A stretch of DNA of 64,000 nt from Utricularia gibba (Eukaryota > Streptophyta > Magnoliopsida > Lamiales > Lentibulariaceae), in assembly GCA_002189035.1 (NCBI GenBank), contig CM007991.1, positions 1,736,001-1,800,000 of the forward strand, read 5' to 3'. The notes under the pieces are model-generated. The model did not search any database, was not told the origin of the DNA, and worked only from the letters and a program-made list of their open reading frames with translations. Positions 52,461 to 64,000 of this stretch are shown in pieces (positions within the stretch are counted from its first letter, which is position 1; each line of letters starts with the position of its first letter). Made by a program: the position numbers and the translations under genes.

Positions 52461-54497
52461 TGTTTTTTTTCTAATGCAAATTCCTTGAAATTGATGTCGT
52501 GCCCATCCCACCCTCCTCCGATTCTCAATTTCAGTCCCATATTAATCCATCTGCTTAAGGATGCATGCACATTTGTTAGCTTTATGTGGGCAGTCGACAT
52601 CCGATGATGTCGTAACGTGGATGGCCGGATGGGAAGGTCAGGGAGGAGAACCTAAGAAGAGGACAAGGGCATGCAAGTGGGCAGGCCGGAACTTTTTCCT
52701 TTGTAACTATGTGACCAGTGGCCTCCAAATCTGGTCAGATTCGTTTCCTTGGGAATTGGTTACCAGCCCAGCAGAATCTCCTTCCGTATATTCCATTCCC
52801 ACACAGTAGCCCAAAAGTACACCCACTCAACACAGTAACACTGACCTCATTCATATCATCATTTCAGACAGCCTCTTATTCTGATCAAACAAACAAAAGA
52901 AGAAAAAAAACTTCAAAAGATTAGGCACTGTGAGTAAACGGGGTGATGCGTATGGTTTATTAATGCTAATGACTTCTCATAATCAACACGATGGGTACAG
53001 TTTATGATAATAAACAAACACTATTTCTGAAAAAGTGGTAAGACGTAGTTGGTATTGGCAAAGACGGGTGTTTTGGAACGTAGTAGTCACCATTGGAAAG
53101 GTATAAAGCTGCCTGTGTGACGACCAGGGGAGGAAATAAAGAATTGCAACTTGTGCTTCTTAGGAGCCATGGGTGGAGTTACATGCCCCATAGACCACTC
53201 CTATGTTATCAGCAACGTTCATGTTGAATGGAATTACACCAGAATTGACTTCATACAGGAGAGTGCGCATAGCACATATTTATTGATACGTGCCCAACTA
53301 CTTGATGTATAGTACTATCGTGCCCAATATTTTGGTATTAACAAGCCAAGATATAGGGTGAAAGGCAACACTCTAAGGTATATTTCATCAATAGCGAGGC
53401 CAGGTTCTTGTCGATAATGGATAAAATATATGGCTCTCATAGGATGGGGAAATAAGAACAAAGGGAAGGATAAGATGGAATTGGATGCGACGCTGATATG
53501 GGAGTAGTAAGCACGCGCAACTCTGCGTTCGGAATCTCTCGATAAAGAGATGAATAAGATGATTTGTTTTTGTGCGAATATACAAAGGCATGATGAAAAA
53601 CATGATGGACAGAGTTCCCGGGGACTATGAACGACACCATTTTGATGAAAAACATTAGAACATCATTTGTATCATATGATGTAATAATTTTTCAGGAGTT
53701 GAAAAACATAATAGCCTTAGAAAATTATTTTGCAGGTCTCTCTCCATTTAAAGGCTTTACTTTCAGTGTAAATTATTTATTCTTTGCACATCAAGACCAG
53801 CCGCCTTTTTCTACACACCGAGATTATTAACTTTTTGAATTCAAATAAAATATGTACACGAAAGAAACGGACAAGCTGTGAAACAACAAGTTCTACAACA
53901 CTGTAACCAAACAAGATAAAATTGATCATAATAATAATAATTATAATAAAATAAATATTGGGCCTGTGCGCAGCCCAATATTTCAGGTCCAGAGACGTGT
54001 GTGGGCTCACATTTGTCTCTAAGTTGGCCAACGGGTTTGATATCGTGGTTGGGCTGCCGTACAAGGTAATATATCCAAAACTATATGTTAAGTATATATT
54101 GTGACATTTTATGCGGTTTCTCCCATCACCAACTCTGAATTGGTCTCGAAAAAACTTATCCTAGTGCTATTGCATCCCAAAACTTATGTTTAGATCGACG
54201 AGCATGATCGGTTGGGTGAGACTACTTACTCCACAAGGGGTTAGGTTCGTGTGATCATCTTACTTAGTAGTAACATGTATGATAAGGGGAATGGGTTCCT
54301 TGGAGATAGGTGATGACATTAGTGTGAGTGCGTGACATCTCACTTTCAGCTCAGTTACTAGCAGTGGCGAGTCCCCCACTCTGGTTTGGGGAAGGACCAT
54401 ATGATTGCCCAATCATTCATCTCCTTCACTGTGGAGACATTATGGGTGGCAGCAGGCAGGTACCAACAACACGACTGCTCCATTTATGACTCAAAAA

Positions 54498-54537
54498 GAA
54501 GAAGAAGAAGAAGAAGATGATGATGAGGACGAGGAAT
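54498..54537. repeat. GAA/GAT microsatellite
   Basis: A run of about six GAA units passes into GAT and GAG/GAC triplets. Confidence 0.85.
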
Positions 54538-54904
54538 GAATCCAAGTTCGCGAGGGGTGGGTGGGGGACTACCAACCAACGACTCCTTGGCACTGAATCC
54601 CATATCAATCTCTCTCACAAACACATGTGGGTTCGTGTCTTCAGTGTCACACTTGGCTGTATCTTGAAAAGAAATGAGCTTGTCCTTTTTATGCTTGGGG
54701 GGATTCCCGGTTGAAACTCAAGTGTCTTGTCTGCCTCATCTTATCACCCCCGACTTATGTGTAACACCAGACAATCCCACATCGACAAAAAATCTTAGTC
54801 CTCTAATTTCAAGCCAACATCATTGAACCATCCTCTATACAGGTGAAAAAAAATGTGTTCATGTTGAGAGAATTTGCTGCATGATAGTTCATATCATCAT
54901 AACA

Positions 54905-55020
54905 TCGAAATTGAAAAATGAAATAATCAAATATATATAAGAAAATATAAATTATAAATAATCTATTGGATCTAATGTGTTTACCACCTATCCGATCATT
55001 AATTTTAACATTAGGGTCAT
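54905..55020 (+). repeat. Dispersed AT-rich repeat, copy B
   Basis: The copy begins GAAATTGAAAAATGAAATAA, continues TCAAATATATATAAGAAAAT and ATAAATTATAAATAAT, and ends CCTATCCGATCATTAATTTT. It lacks the middle block present in the copy near 59032. CAATCCCACATCGAC about 130 bases upstream resembles sequence often seen at plant retroelement ends, but no element could be delimited. Confidence 0.45.
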
Positions 55021-55273
55021 CGTGCCTTCTCCACTTTGAAACACACACGTGAGTGGTAGTTAATAGTTACAGTTTATACAGTTACGAAGGAGAATCCAAC
55101 CTCATTCCTTTGTAATAATTGTGTATAGATTAAAAATAATATCTTTCCGTTAAAAAAAGTAGTCGTGGATAAAAAAAAGCATAATAATAACTAATAACAA
55201 TATAAAGTCTACTTAATTTTTTATTAATTTAAAATAAAATAAAAAACATTGTTTTCGATAGGCTTTTCATTTC

Positions 55274-57867
55274 CTAACATCCAAAGGCACCGTTGGCTGC
55301 CTCCCCTGCAACTGGAAGGTGGTGGTCCTTGCCTTGTTTGTTGCCATCTCCAAAGTGAGTATGGGGGAAATGGGCCCACTGCAAATAAAACATATAAATT
55401 AAATATTATTTAAATCTGATCTTGTCCTTATTTTCTGAATTAAAAAAAGGCGATATTTCAAAATCATATTAATTGCAATTTATTGTGGATAACTATTTTG
55501 ACCAACTTACACATAAATGGATAATCACGTGCCCATTACTACACGTGGCATAACCCGTTTTTTATTTTTTAAGTATTATTAATTAATACTTAAAAAACTT
55601 ACATTCTTTGCAGCTGTGCTGAAGGCTTCACGGTGGCTGATTTCTGGGTTGTTTGCCTTTATCCTCTGAATCTCCTCCCTGAGAGACGACCACGACGACG
55701 TCGTATTAGGCTTGCGTCACGACATGATTCTCGTGAAGAAGAACATACCTTATAAACCGGTTGTATGCCGATGGAACGCGCTGTCTCTTCTCCGGAGCTG
55801 CACAATTCAACTTAGGCCTGAGAAACTGGATATAGTCTCATGAAGCAACACTTGTTTCATGTTTTTTAATCTGCATTGGAACTCTTTATGCAAATTCAAA
55901 CTCCAATTACAGTAAAGGGGCATGTGGGCTCTATTGAACTCCATATTGCCATTGAATTTATGATGAATAGAGCTAATAATGGATGGTAGACACTGAACTT
56001 CTTGAAATCTCAATGAGGGAAAAGAGGGGTGCTGCAGTGTCTTAATGGCTCGTGAATAAAGAGAGATTGGGCAACACAGAAGGTACTAAAGCTATGTTTC
56101 GAGACAGCTAGTGTTTGCAGGTGAGTGTGGAAAGCAATGCAGTGTCACAGTCATCACAGATCATAAAACATAAGAGCGAAAACACTAGTGAGTGAGTGCT
56201 CCCTCTTTTGCCTTGCAGAAATGGGACATTCAAAGAAATTATAGGAATTTGCCCTAACCCCCACAGTGGAAAGTTTTAATCTTGGGAGGAGTTTGAGTTC
56301 ACTGAAGAGTTGGGAATGCTTACGACGAATTGGAGGAGGCATCATCTTTGGTGGATTGGGGTGGAAAGAGCCGAATCGTGTCAGCTTAGAGGACGAAGCA
56401 CCTTCTCTTACCGCAGCCTCCATCATAGACTGCTGCTTTAGGAGCTTGGAGATAGCAAATCATGTGTCAGCAAAGATCCCTAGCTTCAGACGTACAAAAG
56501 ATCATATATATCTATCACTATAATCAGGAAACGCTCGGCTTCTCCTAATTATTTTTACTTTCGAATTCCAGAATTACTCGAGGATCAAAACAGCAAGCTA
56601 CAAAGATGCTAGTGTGTGTGAAAATGAGAGGACCAGAGTTCTAAAACATACTTGGAATTCCTGGAGATGATGGAGAGGCTGAAGAGAAGCACCCATGTTG
56701 ACAGAAAGGAGATTAGCACAGTGCCCGCATCTTACAGTAACAATGGTGAACATGCTTCCCCATGGAACACTAACCTGCTCCAAGTTAGCATCTGAATAAG
56801 TGAAAAAATGATCAAAACCCTAAGCCTCTAATCGTGCAAGACTTCAATGATAAGATCTTTCTATGATGAATGTATTGTTGTCTAGATGCATAAACTGATA
56901 AGTGGTTCTTGTTTTCTCTACTGGTCTGACAACATCACCACTGATCTGATCTATTCATCCCCACCCCCCACCTTTTACTGTAAGAATTGAGAGGAAAGAG
57001 AAAAAGAAAACGACTTGACTTGAGCAGAATTCATCGGAAGAATGACCAATCAACTGTATATCGTTTTTTTAATCTGATAAGTTACTTTTTACAGCCGGTA
57101 AAAGACACAGAGCCATTGTTGTGTTGCATCAAATCAAAGAAGCTTAAACAGAACGATCTTGGAGAAAGGAAAAGCTGGGATAAGGAAAAGGAACTCGAGA
57201 ATTAGGGGTATCGAAACAGCACAAAACTCAATAGCCAACAAAAACAGAATTCCAGAAAGAACAAAGCTCTTTCACACACCAGCCCAAAGTGGGAGGCGTG
57301 TTTCTGAGTTTCAGTTCTTTCAGAAAACAAAATTTTATGCGGGGAGGGGGGCATACATACATTCTTGTACTGAAAATGCAGCCCACAGCTGCATCAGATA
57401 TCAATTGATTACAGAAAGTGTTTTTGAGAATATTAGGGCTTTATTTTGTCCATATATTATTCAACCACAAAATCATGAAAAAAAAAACTAGCGCTAGCGA
57501 ATCAGAAACTACAGATCTGTTTATACTCTGAACATACCCTCCAAGAACAGAAAAAAAAAAGAAGTTTATTTTTCAAGCATTCTATAAATGGTTATAAGCA
57601 AGCACCATAGATTTCCTCGCTGCAAACCCTTTTACTTTTATCAGTATTTTAAAGGAAAGATGAGGAAGAAGAAGAAGGAGAAGAAGAAACAGTCTCTTTA
57701 GTTTCCTGCAGACACAAGTAGAAAATTCAAAACGCAACAGCATGCAAAGCTGGGATAATTAAATTAGATTAATACAAGTGAAACAAAAAAAACGATACCG
57801 CGAGAATGGTGTTGCAGAAGCCGCAGTAAACATAACAAACGCGCTCTGTGGTCATCTCCGAAGACAT
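55274..57867 (-). CDS. YAB2: YABBY transcription factor (YAB2-like)
   Basis: YABBY proteins are seed-plant nuclear factors that promote lamina growth and abaxial fate in leaves and flowers. Six exons (57867-57799, 56774-56652, 56435-56324, 55797-55749, 55678-55603, 55378-55274) give 177 residues with perfect phase. The C2C2 zinc finger uses Cys15 and Cys18 ([16 protein letters not shown]) and Cys39 and Cys42 ([20 protein letters not shown]). A short spacer ends [20 protein letters not shown], which starts the HMG-like YABBY domain ([20 protein letters not shown], then [18 protein letters not shown]). The YABBY domain is complete. The zinc finger resembles YAB2 more than YAB5 or FIL. The tail is short, [20 protein letters not shown] and eight further residues; Thr replaces the usual Ile in WAHFPHIHFG. 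Intron 1 is about 1 kb, the longest in the gene. Confidence 0.94.
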
Positions 57868-60800
57868 TTCAGCTGATGGAATAGAATAGAAATAGATCAC
57901 ACCTCTCAGTACACAGTACACCTAGTGTACAAACAAAACAAAACCCCTCTCCTTTATTTTATATCTAGAATAATAATAGTAATCAATATCAGCCTTCCTC
58001 TTCTTCTTCTCCTGCGCTCAAAATTTTCTTCGAAGAATACGATGAAAACCCAGATCAAGGAAAACCTGCCATGGAGAAAATCAAGAAGGCGAAGAAGAGC
58101 TGGAGAGAAAAGGACGAAGTGAGGTAGATACAAATAGATATACGTATAGGTTTTATGTGGTGAGAGAATAGTAATTAGATGTGCAGATGGGACTGGTCTG
58201 GTCGGTAAAGCGTGAGAGGGGAGTAGTGCAGTGCACCCAGTTGCGCCTAGAATTTTTTGGTGGCATCTTTAAAATCCTTTTCCTCCTAATAAATAATATA
58301 CACATCATTTTCTCCTTCAAACAAAGAAAAAAAACACACTTCATTACAATCTCCAGGGCACAAATTGTTGTCCACACCTTGGTTTTTATAAGCATCAGCA
58401 GATGATGGCTGATTCTAACAACTAAACCTAAGATCTCTTACATGTTTTAGGGCAGGCTGAAGACAGTGAAGAGAAGGGGCACTGACCGACATGTTTGAAC
58501 GCTATGATGATGGAATGAGTGGTCGAGAAAAGGAATTTTTAAAATAAACAACATATGTCCCTGTATTTAATTTTCTGCTACGCTTTTTGTTGCAGCGGGC
58601 GAGGGGGCGAAAAAAATAACTGTTTGGGAATGTCTAGGGATTAAAAAACAACGGTAAATGGGTAAACTGTAACTGCAACTGTAACTCATTTTTTTTATTT
58701 TTTACCCCACATTGTGAAAATAAATAATTGTCCTCCAACCCAAATCGGGCCTAATGGTGGCTTGTTGTAGATTGGCAAAAAAATGGGTTGCATTGAATTG
58801 CAATTAAATAAAATTATATTGAATCCACTATTTATAATAATACTATTTAGGGTGCCATCAATGCAGTCAGCTTATTTATCAGGCTTCAATGTGGTGTTTT
58901 ATGTAACAAAACAAAGCGTATTATTGAAACCATAGAACTGAAATTCATGACTAATGTGATCACATCTTGGTTTAGAGTGTTCGTGCCCTTTTGTTGGAAT
59001 CATGGGGTTATTAGAACAAATAATTTTGAATTTGAAAGTGAAATAATAAATGTAAAAAAAATTACAAATCAATAATAATCGATTGATTTTAATTTTTTAT
59101 ATGATTTATGTTTATTATGTAATTAGTTTTTAGATATGTTCATCCGATACATTTGATCTTTAATTTCAACACTTGTGTAAAGGTAGCTTTGCAAAGTGTT
59201 CATGGGGGAAAATGAAATTTTAGAATCATAGTGTTAAAGAGTCGGGCCATAGACCAGTATCTTGTTATTGCATTAGAGAGTATTTAAGAAGGTACGGTGT
59301 AGAGTGTAGGTAAGCCATTGACAAGAAGGCAAGGATTAATAGAGACTTGATTGCCCTACGGCGGAGAATCATTCCGGGGGAGTTGGAAAAGCTTCGGCGG
59401 CGTTCTTACCTTTTGGGAAAGCCGGAAATTGGAAACAACTTTTTTGTGGGTGGTATTTTTTTACATAAATTTCTAGCAACTCGTTCTGGTCGTGATGGGG
59501 GAACTGATTCTAAAAGAGCAGAAGGGAGTTATAAATATCAGAATCAGTTTAAGAAGGAGACGCATAATCGATTCTCAGTTTACTATCTTCAGCAATCACC
59601 TAAATTGGTTCTTGTTTCAAAATTCATTTTTCCCGATAGCTGTCAACTTCTTCAAGACCTACACCCACAGCCACAGGGTTCCATGCAGCCAACCCATGAC
59701 GACTGTATTGTTTGTTGGGAGATGTATCTCTTATTCCCTTCAAAAATCGGGGCTGTTTCATGATCATTTCTGATGTAAGACAATATAGAATGACAAAAAA
59801 AAAAAAAAAACATATGTTCTTCAATCATATTTTGGAATTCTAAGGTGTTCTTAGTGATTCGACATCACTCATACCTAATAACACAGGGTTTTCCTCAGAA
59901 ACCTGGGATCACTTGAAATAGATTATTAACAAAGTTAATGTTCAATCTAAGTGCATTTTAAGCATACAGATCCAAATCCAAATACATTTTACCATTCCTC
60001 TTCAAGTTTTTTCTCAAATAAAAGACTCTTTTTTACAGTACTTCTGTCCCAGCTACCCATGATAAATTTTACATACTGTAGAAAAAAGTGATTTTCAGAG
60101 AACTGAAGTTCTGGCTGCACAGAAATAAAAATATACAATTACCCCTCCCAGCCTTTCTCTAGACGCGAAGAGACTCCATACTACAGCATCTAAGTGTAGT
60201 AAAAGTTGGCGTTTTAACCCGCTCAAGAAACCAAGTTAACGACATAAATACCCTACTCACGCCTTTCACCGCGGTAATTTTTCCATACTAATCTCCTTTG
60301 TCCCGGCACAGTAAATAACCTATGTGGTAAAAAAATAAAACAATGGGTTAGTTATGTTCGTCATCCCATGATCCGACCCAACCCCACCCATGAATTTAAC
60401 TTAATTTTTTTTAATTATTATTATTCCGGTTTACTGAGAAGTGAAAGTAACAAGTAGTCGTCCGATAAAACGTCAAGAGTGTGAGAAATGAGACGTGACA
60501 GGTGGAAGGTAGGATTGGATTTGATTATACACATTCACCCGCACGTGATGTGTTGTTAGAATTTTACCTTTTCTTTTTTCTTACAATATTTAAATATAAA
60601 TATTTTTCCTTTTCCATTGACACGTAATTTTCTGGGCAATTATTACGTGGGGAAGACTCCATCCACCAACTATGCAACCCTATGAATATGATTCACATTA
60701 TTTCCAAACTCACACGCATTTATTGCTTCCTCAAAATTGACCTTTTTTCCCCTTATTTCGCATTAACCCCCACTTTCAAAATTTTATTATTTTGGGGTCG

Positions 60801-61776
60801 CTATTTTAACAATCACATCCATTTTCTCACAAAACAAAACAAAAAAATAGATTCTATTTTGAACCATTCTTCTGAAAATAATTTTATTATCAAATATAAA
60901 TGACTTCTAATTTTTCTTAAAAAAACAACTAAAATTTTATTTTACTTTTCAAGAAGTAAAACCAAATAACACGTGAACTTGTCCGTGTATCCGGCAGCAT
61001 ATTGCAAAAAGAGGGTAAACCAACTGCTTCCATTTCACACATTGAATTCAGCGTTACTAAAGATAACGACTATACATAATCATAGGAAAAATATATTTTA
61101 ATTTTTTTACTGTACGGAAAATTGATGATGGGGTTTTTTTTTTTACTTGCTATCTAGTGTCAGTGGAATGAATTAACCTAGGAGACCCAGCTAAATTGAT
61201 GCGAGAGGCATTTGGGCTGAGGATGTTCATAAATGGGCCAAGGGAAACATTTAACGAAACAGAACAGAACCGCTTTGATGGGCTTCTGTTAATTCGGACC
61301 CAATCTTGTACGAATGAATTAAGAATCGACTGGGAATTAGCCCAGCTCGCACATTATTTTTTTTTTAAAATAAATCCACATGATTGAAATAATGCGTCTT
61401 TTTAAAAAAAATTTTATCCAAATGGTGAGTAATAAAAGTTAATTTTCTTTATTTATTTTGAAAAATTCTAAATCAAAACTTGGTTATTTTTGTAATATTT
61501 TCCCAATTTAGTTATTTTGGAAATTTAACAAGTACAGGATGCCGGGAAATGTCGTGTTCCCAGGACATTGTTGTGGGTCACTCTGGCACCCCATATCGTG
61601 TAAGAAGAAGTAGATGTTGTTGTTGAGTCGATGTTCCTACAGCTCATTTCAAAGCTTACATGTGGAGAGGAAAATAGCAGCCCCAGCTACCATCTTCGTC
61701 CTCAAGAACATAAATCGGTTTTGTGAGTTGTGATTTGAGGAGCCCTTTTTACATAGTTGATTTTTGGGTGCTTTCC
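57868..61776. other. Divergent intergenic region between YABBY and SSL genes
   Basis: The first 250 bases probably form the YABBY leader (CT/GA-rich). A copy of the dispersed AT-rich repeat lies at 59032-59170. An open frame at 59347-59763 shows no recognisable family. The rest is AT-rich with occasional G-boxes (for example CACGTG near 60543). No gene can be supported. Confidence 0.45.
59032..59170 (+). repeat. Dispersed AT-rich repeat, copy C
   Basis: The fullest copy: GAAAGTGAAATAATAAATG, ATTACAAATCAATAATAATC, GATTGATTTTAATTTTTTAT, ATGTAATTAGTTTTTAGATA, and TGTTCATCCGATACATTTGA followed by TCTTTAATTTCAAC. Confidence 0.45.
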
Positions 61777-63278
61777 ATGGCGATGGCATCTGCTGCGGTG
61801 ATACCAATAGTGTGTCTGCTTGTAGCGGTTTACTTGGCGGTGGATCCATTTAAGCACTCCCCATTGTCTGGATTTCCAGACTACAAGATGGTTCCGGTGG
61901 AAATGCCTTCGTGGTCGGAAGTTCCGACCGAAATCGATTCCCAGAATCGCCTCCGGAAATCGGAAATCATGTTCTTGAATCAGGTGCAAGGGCCTGAGAG
62001 CGTGGCATTTGATCCAATGGGCGGCGGTCCGTACACCGGTGTGGCCGATGGCAGAGTTCTCTTCTGGGATGGGGATAAGTTGTCTGTTTTTGCGTACACT
62101 TCTGCTAATTGGTAACAGGGCTTTTTTTTTTTCTCTCTTTCTTCTCCTTCTCTACCAATGAATAATCTACTGTACTATCCAAGAATCTGATGATGGTGGA
62201 AGCCTACATCATTAACCTTCGATTTTACCATGCTTTATCGTAATACTCTGTTTTCCATACAGGTTCTAGTGTTAACAGAGTAGAAAAGTGAACTGTTTCA
62301 TGGTGATTCAATTAATGCAACGCAGGTCTGAAGCGCTGTGTGGTCGCAAATCATCAATTCTTGAATATGTGAAAAACGAGCACATCTGTGGAAGGCCTTT
62401 GGGTCTGAGATTCGACAAAAGAAACGGTGACATGTATATCGCCGATGCTTATTTCGGGATTATGAAGGTAGGGCCTGAAGGGGGCTTAGCTTCTTCAGTG
62501 ACTAATGAAGCAGAAGGAGTTCCTCTCGGATTCACAAATGACTTGGACATTGATGAACACGGGAACATCTACTTCACTGACAGCAGCACTGTTTACAGAA
62601 GAAGGTATACCTTTCTATGAGTTTCTTTGACAGCAGTATCCCGACGGCTGAGAGAGTTGAATCATTTCAGGGAGTTTCTACAGCTATCCGTAACTGCAGA
62701 TGATAGTGGGAGACTCCTGATGCACAATCCTGCTACTAAAGAAACTAGAGTTCTGGTCCGAAATCTGCAGTTTCCGAATGGCGTTTCCCTAAGCAAGGAC
62801 GGCTCCTTCATTGCATACTGCGAGGGTTCTCGTGGCAGGTACATTTTTCGCATTCAACACAATCAGAGGTTGTCAATCATTTATCTACATTTACAGGCTG
62901 AGCAAGTACTGGCTGAAGGGCGATGCCTCTGGAACTTCAGAGGTTATGGCTATTCTACCAGGCTACCCTGATAACGTTCGAACAAATGAAAATGGTGACT
63001 TTTGGGTCGCAATCCATTTTCGAAGGACGTGGCTCGGTCATATCGTCTGCGAGTATCCCATAATTCGACATCTCTGGCTGAAGCTTCCCTTCATTCCAAA
63101 GTATCCTCCCCATCAGGGAGTTGTGGTGAAATACAGCCCTGAAGGCAAGATCCTAGAGATCTTGGAAGACAAGCAAGGAGAAGTTGTTCTTGCTGTAAGC
63201 CAGGTTGATGAGAAGAATGGGAAACTTTGGATGGGCAGTGTTCTAACACAGTTTATCTCAGTTTATCAGTTACCTTAG
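61777..63278 (+). CDS. Strictosidine synthase-like (SSL) six-bladed beta-propeller protein
   Basis: This belongs to the plant SSL/adipocyte-plasma-membrane-associated-protein-like family; most members are not known to make strictosidine and some are induced in defence or senescence. Four exons (61777-62111, 62326-62604, 62671-62838, 62897-63278) give 387 residues. The start MAMASAAVIPIVCLLVAVYL gives a signal peptide or anchor, so the protein probably enters the secretory path; an in-frame ATG at 61723 is less likely. Propeller motifs follow: GPESVAFDPMGGGPYTGVAD, CGRPLGLRF, GDMYIADAYFGIMKVGPEGG, FTNDLDIDEHGNIYFTDSS and LQFPNGVSLSKDGSFIAYCE, then LPGYPDNVRTNENGDFWVAI. The end is typical, GKLWMGSVLTQFISVYQLP. 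Without structure-based alignment I cannot say whether the catalytic Glu of true strictosidine synthase is present; enzymatic activity is therefore unassigned. Confidence 0.93.
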
Positions 63279-63452
63279 ATCCTCATTGTAATAAAGAACT
63301 CCAGTTTGAATGCATAGTAAGACACTGTTATGATTTCAACTTAGTGTAGTATAGATGGGCAAACAAGAATGTCATGTCATTCAGAAGCAAAGATACTTAC
63401 TTGGAGTTCATCGACTAACACACACCACAGATCCCGAAGGTAAAAAATCAGC

Positions 63453-64000
63453 CTAATCTTTTTTGAAATTGATGATGATCACGGGCTGCTGGTTCCTTCT
63501 GTATCCCCACATTTCCACCACATCTCCGGCTTTGACGTGGTTATCTGCTGTGATTTGCTTCCAAGAATCCTTGTTCAGAATGGGTCGCGTTTGGCTGTTC
63601 CATTTGATCATATGAAGAGAATACTTTCTACCAGACGAATCACAGCACGAGAGATTCAACCCTTCGCTAGACATCATATTCCGCCACTCTTCATGGGTTA
63701 AGAAGTTGATCAAGTCATCGCATTCCGACAACATGAGGCGGTTCAAGTTGGGGTTCACGTCGGAATATTCGATATACTTGTGGTATAGGAAAGCCACCGG
63801 AGTAGCGTTTTCATCTGCGCCCATCATCTGCATGATCGACAGGAACTCTTCAAGAGAAGATATTGGATGAGTGTGCACATTCTGCCGTTTCTGACTCTTT
63901 CTCTTCTTCCTCTCTCCGTTGGACGGATCATTTTCTTTTCTCTTATGGGTGTTATTGTTGGAGCACTCACCCACCTCCATGCCGGCATTGCACGGCACCG
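63453..64000 (-). CDS. B3-domain protein (DUF313-type), cut by the window edge
   Basis: B3 domains bind DNA in plant transcription factors. The frame visible on the - strand runs from the edge (an ATG at 63998 may or may not be the start) to a TAA-type stop at 63453, giving up to 181 residues. After a basic, Asn-rich N-terminal part with KRKENDPSNGERKKRKSQKR, a likely nuclear signal, the C-terminal half matches the divergent DUF313 class of B3 domains: LINFLTHEEWRNMMSSEGLN, then YSLHMIKWNSQTRPIL and GDVVEMWGYRRNQQPVIIIN. The gene faces the SSL gene tail-to-tail, with only about 175 bases between stops. The 5' end cannot be seen. Confidence 0.75.
   Translation of the reverse strand, partial: VPCNAGMEVGECSNNNTHKRKENDPSNGERKKRKSQKRQNVHTHPISSLEEFLSIMQMMGADENATPVAFLYHKYIEYSDVNPNLNRLMLSECDDLINFLTHEEWRNMMSSEGLNLSCCDSSGRKYSLHMIKWNSQTRPILNKDSWKQITADNHVKAGDVVEMWGYRRNQQPVIIINFKKD

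Larger units (their letters stand above)
49471..55273. other. Large intergenic region between FAF-like and YABBY genes
   Basis: I find no supported protein-coding gene in these 5.8 kb. It contains an ACC microsatellite (about 50794-50811), an ACGT-rich promoter-like patch with a TATA box (51781-52043), two copies of the dispersed AT-rich repeat (about 52320-52460, inverted, and 54905-55020) and a GAA/GAT microsatellite (54498-54537). Open frames here are short and have no family features. Confidence 0.45.

Noticed and set aside
54040-54800. Possible TRIM or LTR retroelement (sequence with CAATCCCACATCGAC)
   Set aside because: No paired terminal repeats, primer-binding site or coding remnant could be delimited.
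59347-59763. 138-codon open frame on the + strand
   Set aside because: No recognisable domain, unusual mixture of composition, no splice context and no family similarity that I know; likely chance.

Overview
The window is nuclear DNA from a flowering plant, almost certainly a eudicot. Genes are split by GT-AG introns, intergenic DNA is AT-rich, and every identified product belongs to a land-plant family (WEB, YABBY, AS1/PHANTASTICA, FANTASTIC FOUR-like, LONESOME HIGHWAY, UGT, alpha-expansin). The species cannot be fixed from sequence alone. There is no CRISPR array, rRNA, tRNA, prophage or intact transposon that I could support.

Layout: 1-9114 (+) a 5'-truncated PDS5 cohesin cofactor with a Tudor domain; 9811-11742 (+) a WEB-family coiled-coil protein; 12861-16836 (+) a C2/VASt/GRAM protein; 18057-19081 (+) actin-depolymerizing factor; 19524-22250 (-) cation/H+ antiporter CHX20; 23962-27171 (+) an R1R2R3 MYB; 27862-28959 (-) AS1; 31002-35202 (+) RecQ-like helicase 3; 35472-36649 (-) alpha-expansin; 37811-39213 (-) a UGT75-like glucosyltransferase; 40144-40779 (+) an NDR1/HIN1-like protein; 41246-44685 (-) an LHW bHLH factor; 48203-49470 (-) a FAF-like protein; 55274-57867 (-) a YABBY factor; 61777-63278 (+) a strictosidine-synthase-like protein; 63453 to the right edge (-) a B3-domain protein. 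The interval 49471-55273 holds no gene I can support.

These genes do not form an operon or cluster; each is an independent unit. Several concern cell division and organ patterning (PDS5, MYB3R, RECQ3, AS1, YABBY, LHW, FAF-like), which is ordinary for plant chromosomes.

Three things stand out. First, seven single-base losses, nearly all placeable in G or C runs, break the frame of five genes (PDS5 twice, RECQ3 twice, expansin, UGT, FAF-like). In each, adding one base restores family-conserved sequence and correct exon phase. This looks like systematic homopolymer undercalling in the assembly rather than five pseudogenes. Second, RECQ3 contains two microexons, of 8 nt and 4 nt; the 4-nt one supplies the Met of the conserved GMGID motif and explains an apparent break. 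Third, the region upstream of MYB3R has five AACGG (MSA-type) cores in about 250 bp, suggesting MYB3R auto- or cross-regulation. I found no evidence of a wholly new biological system.
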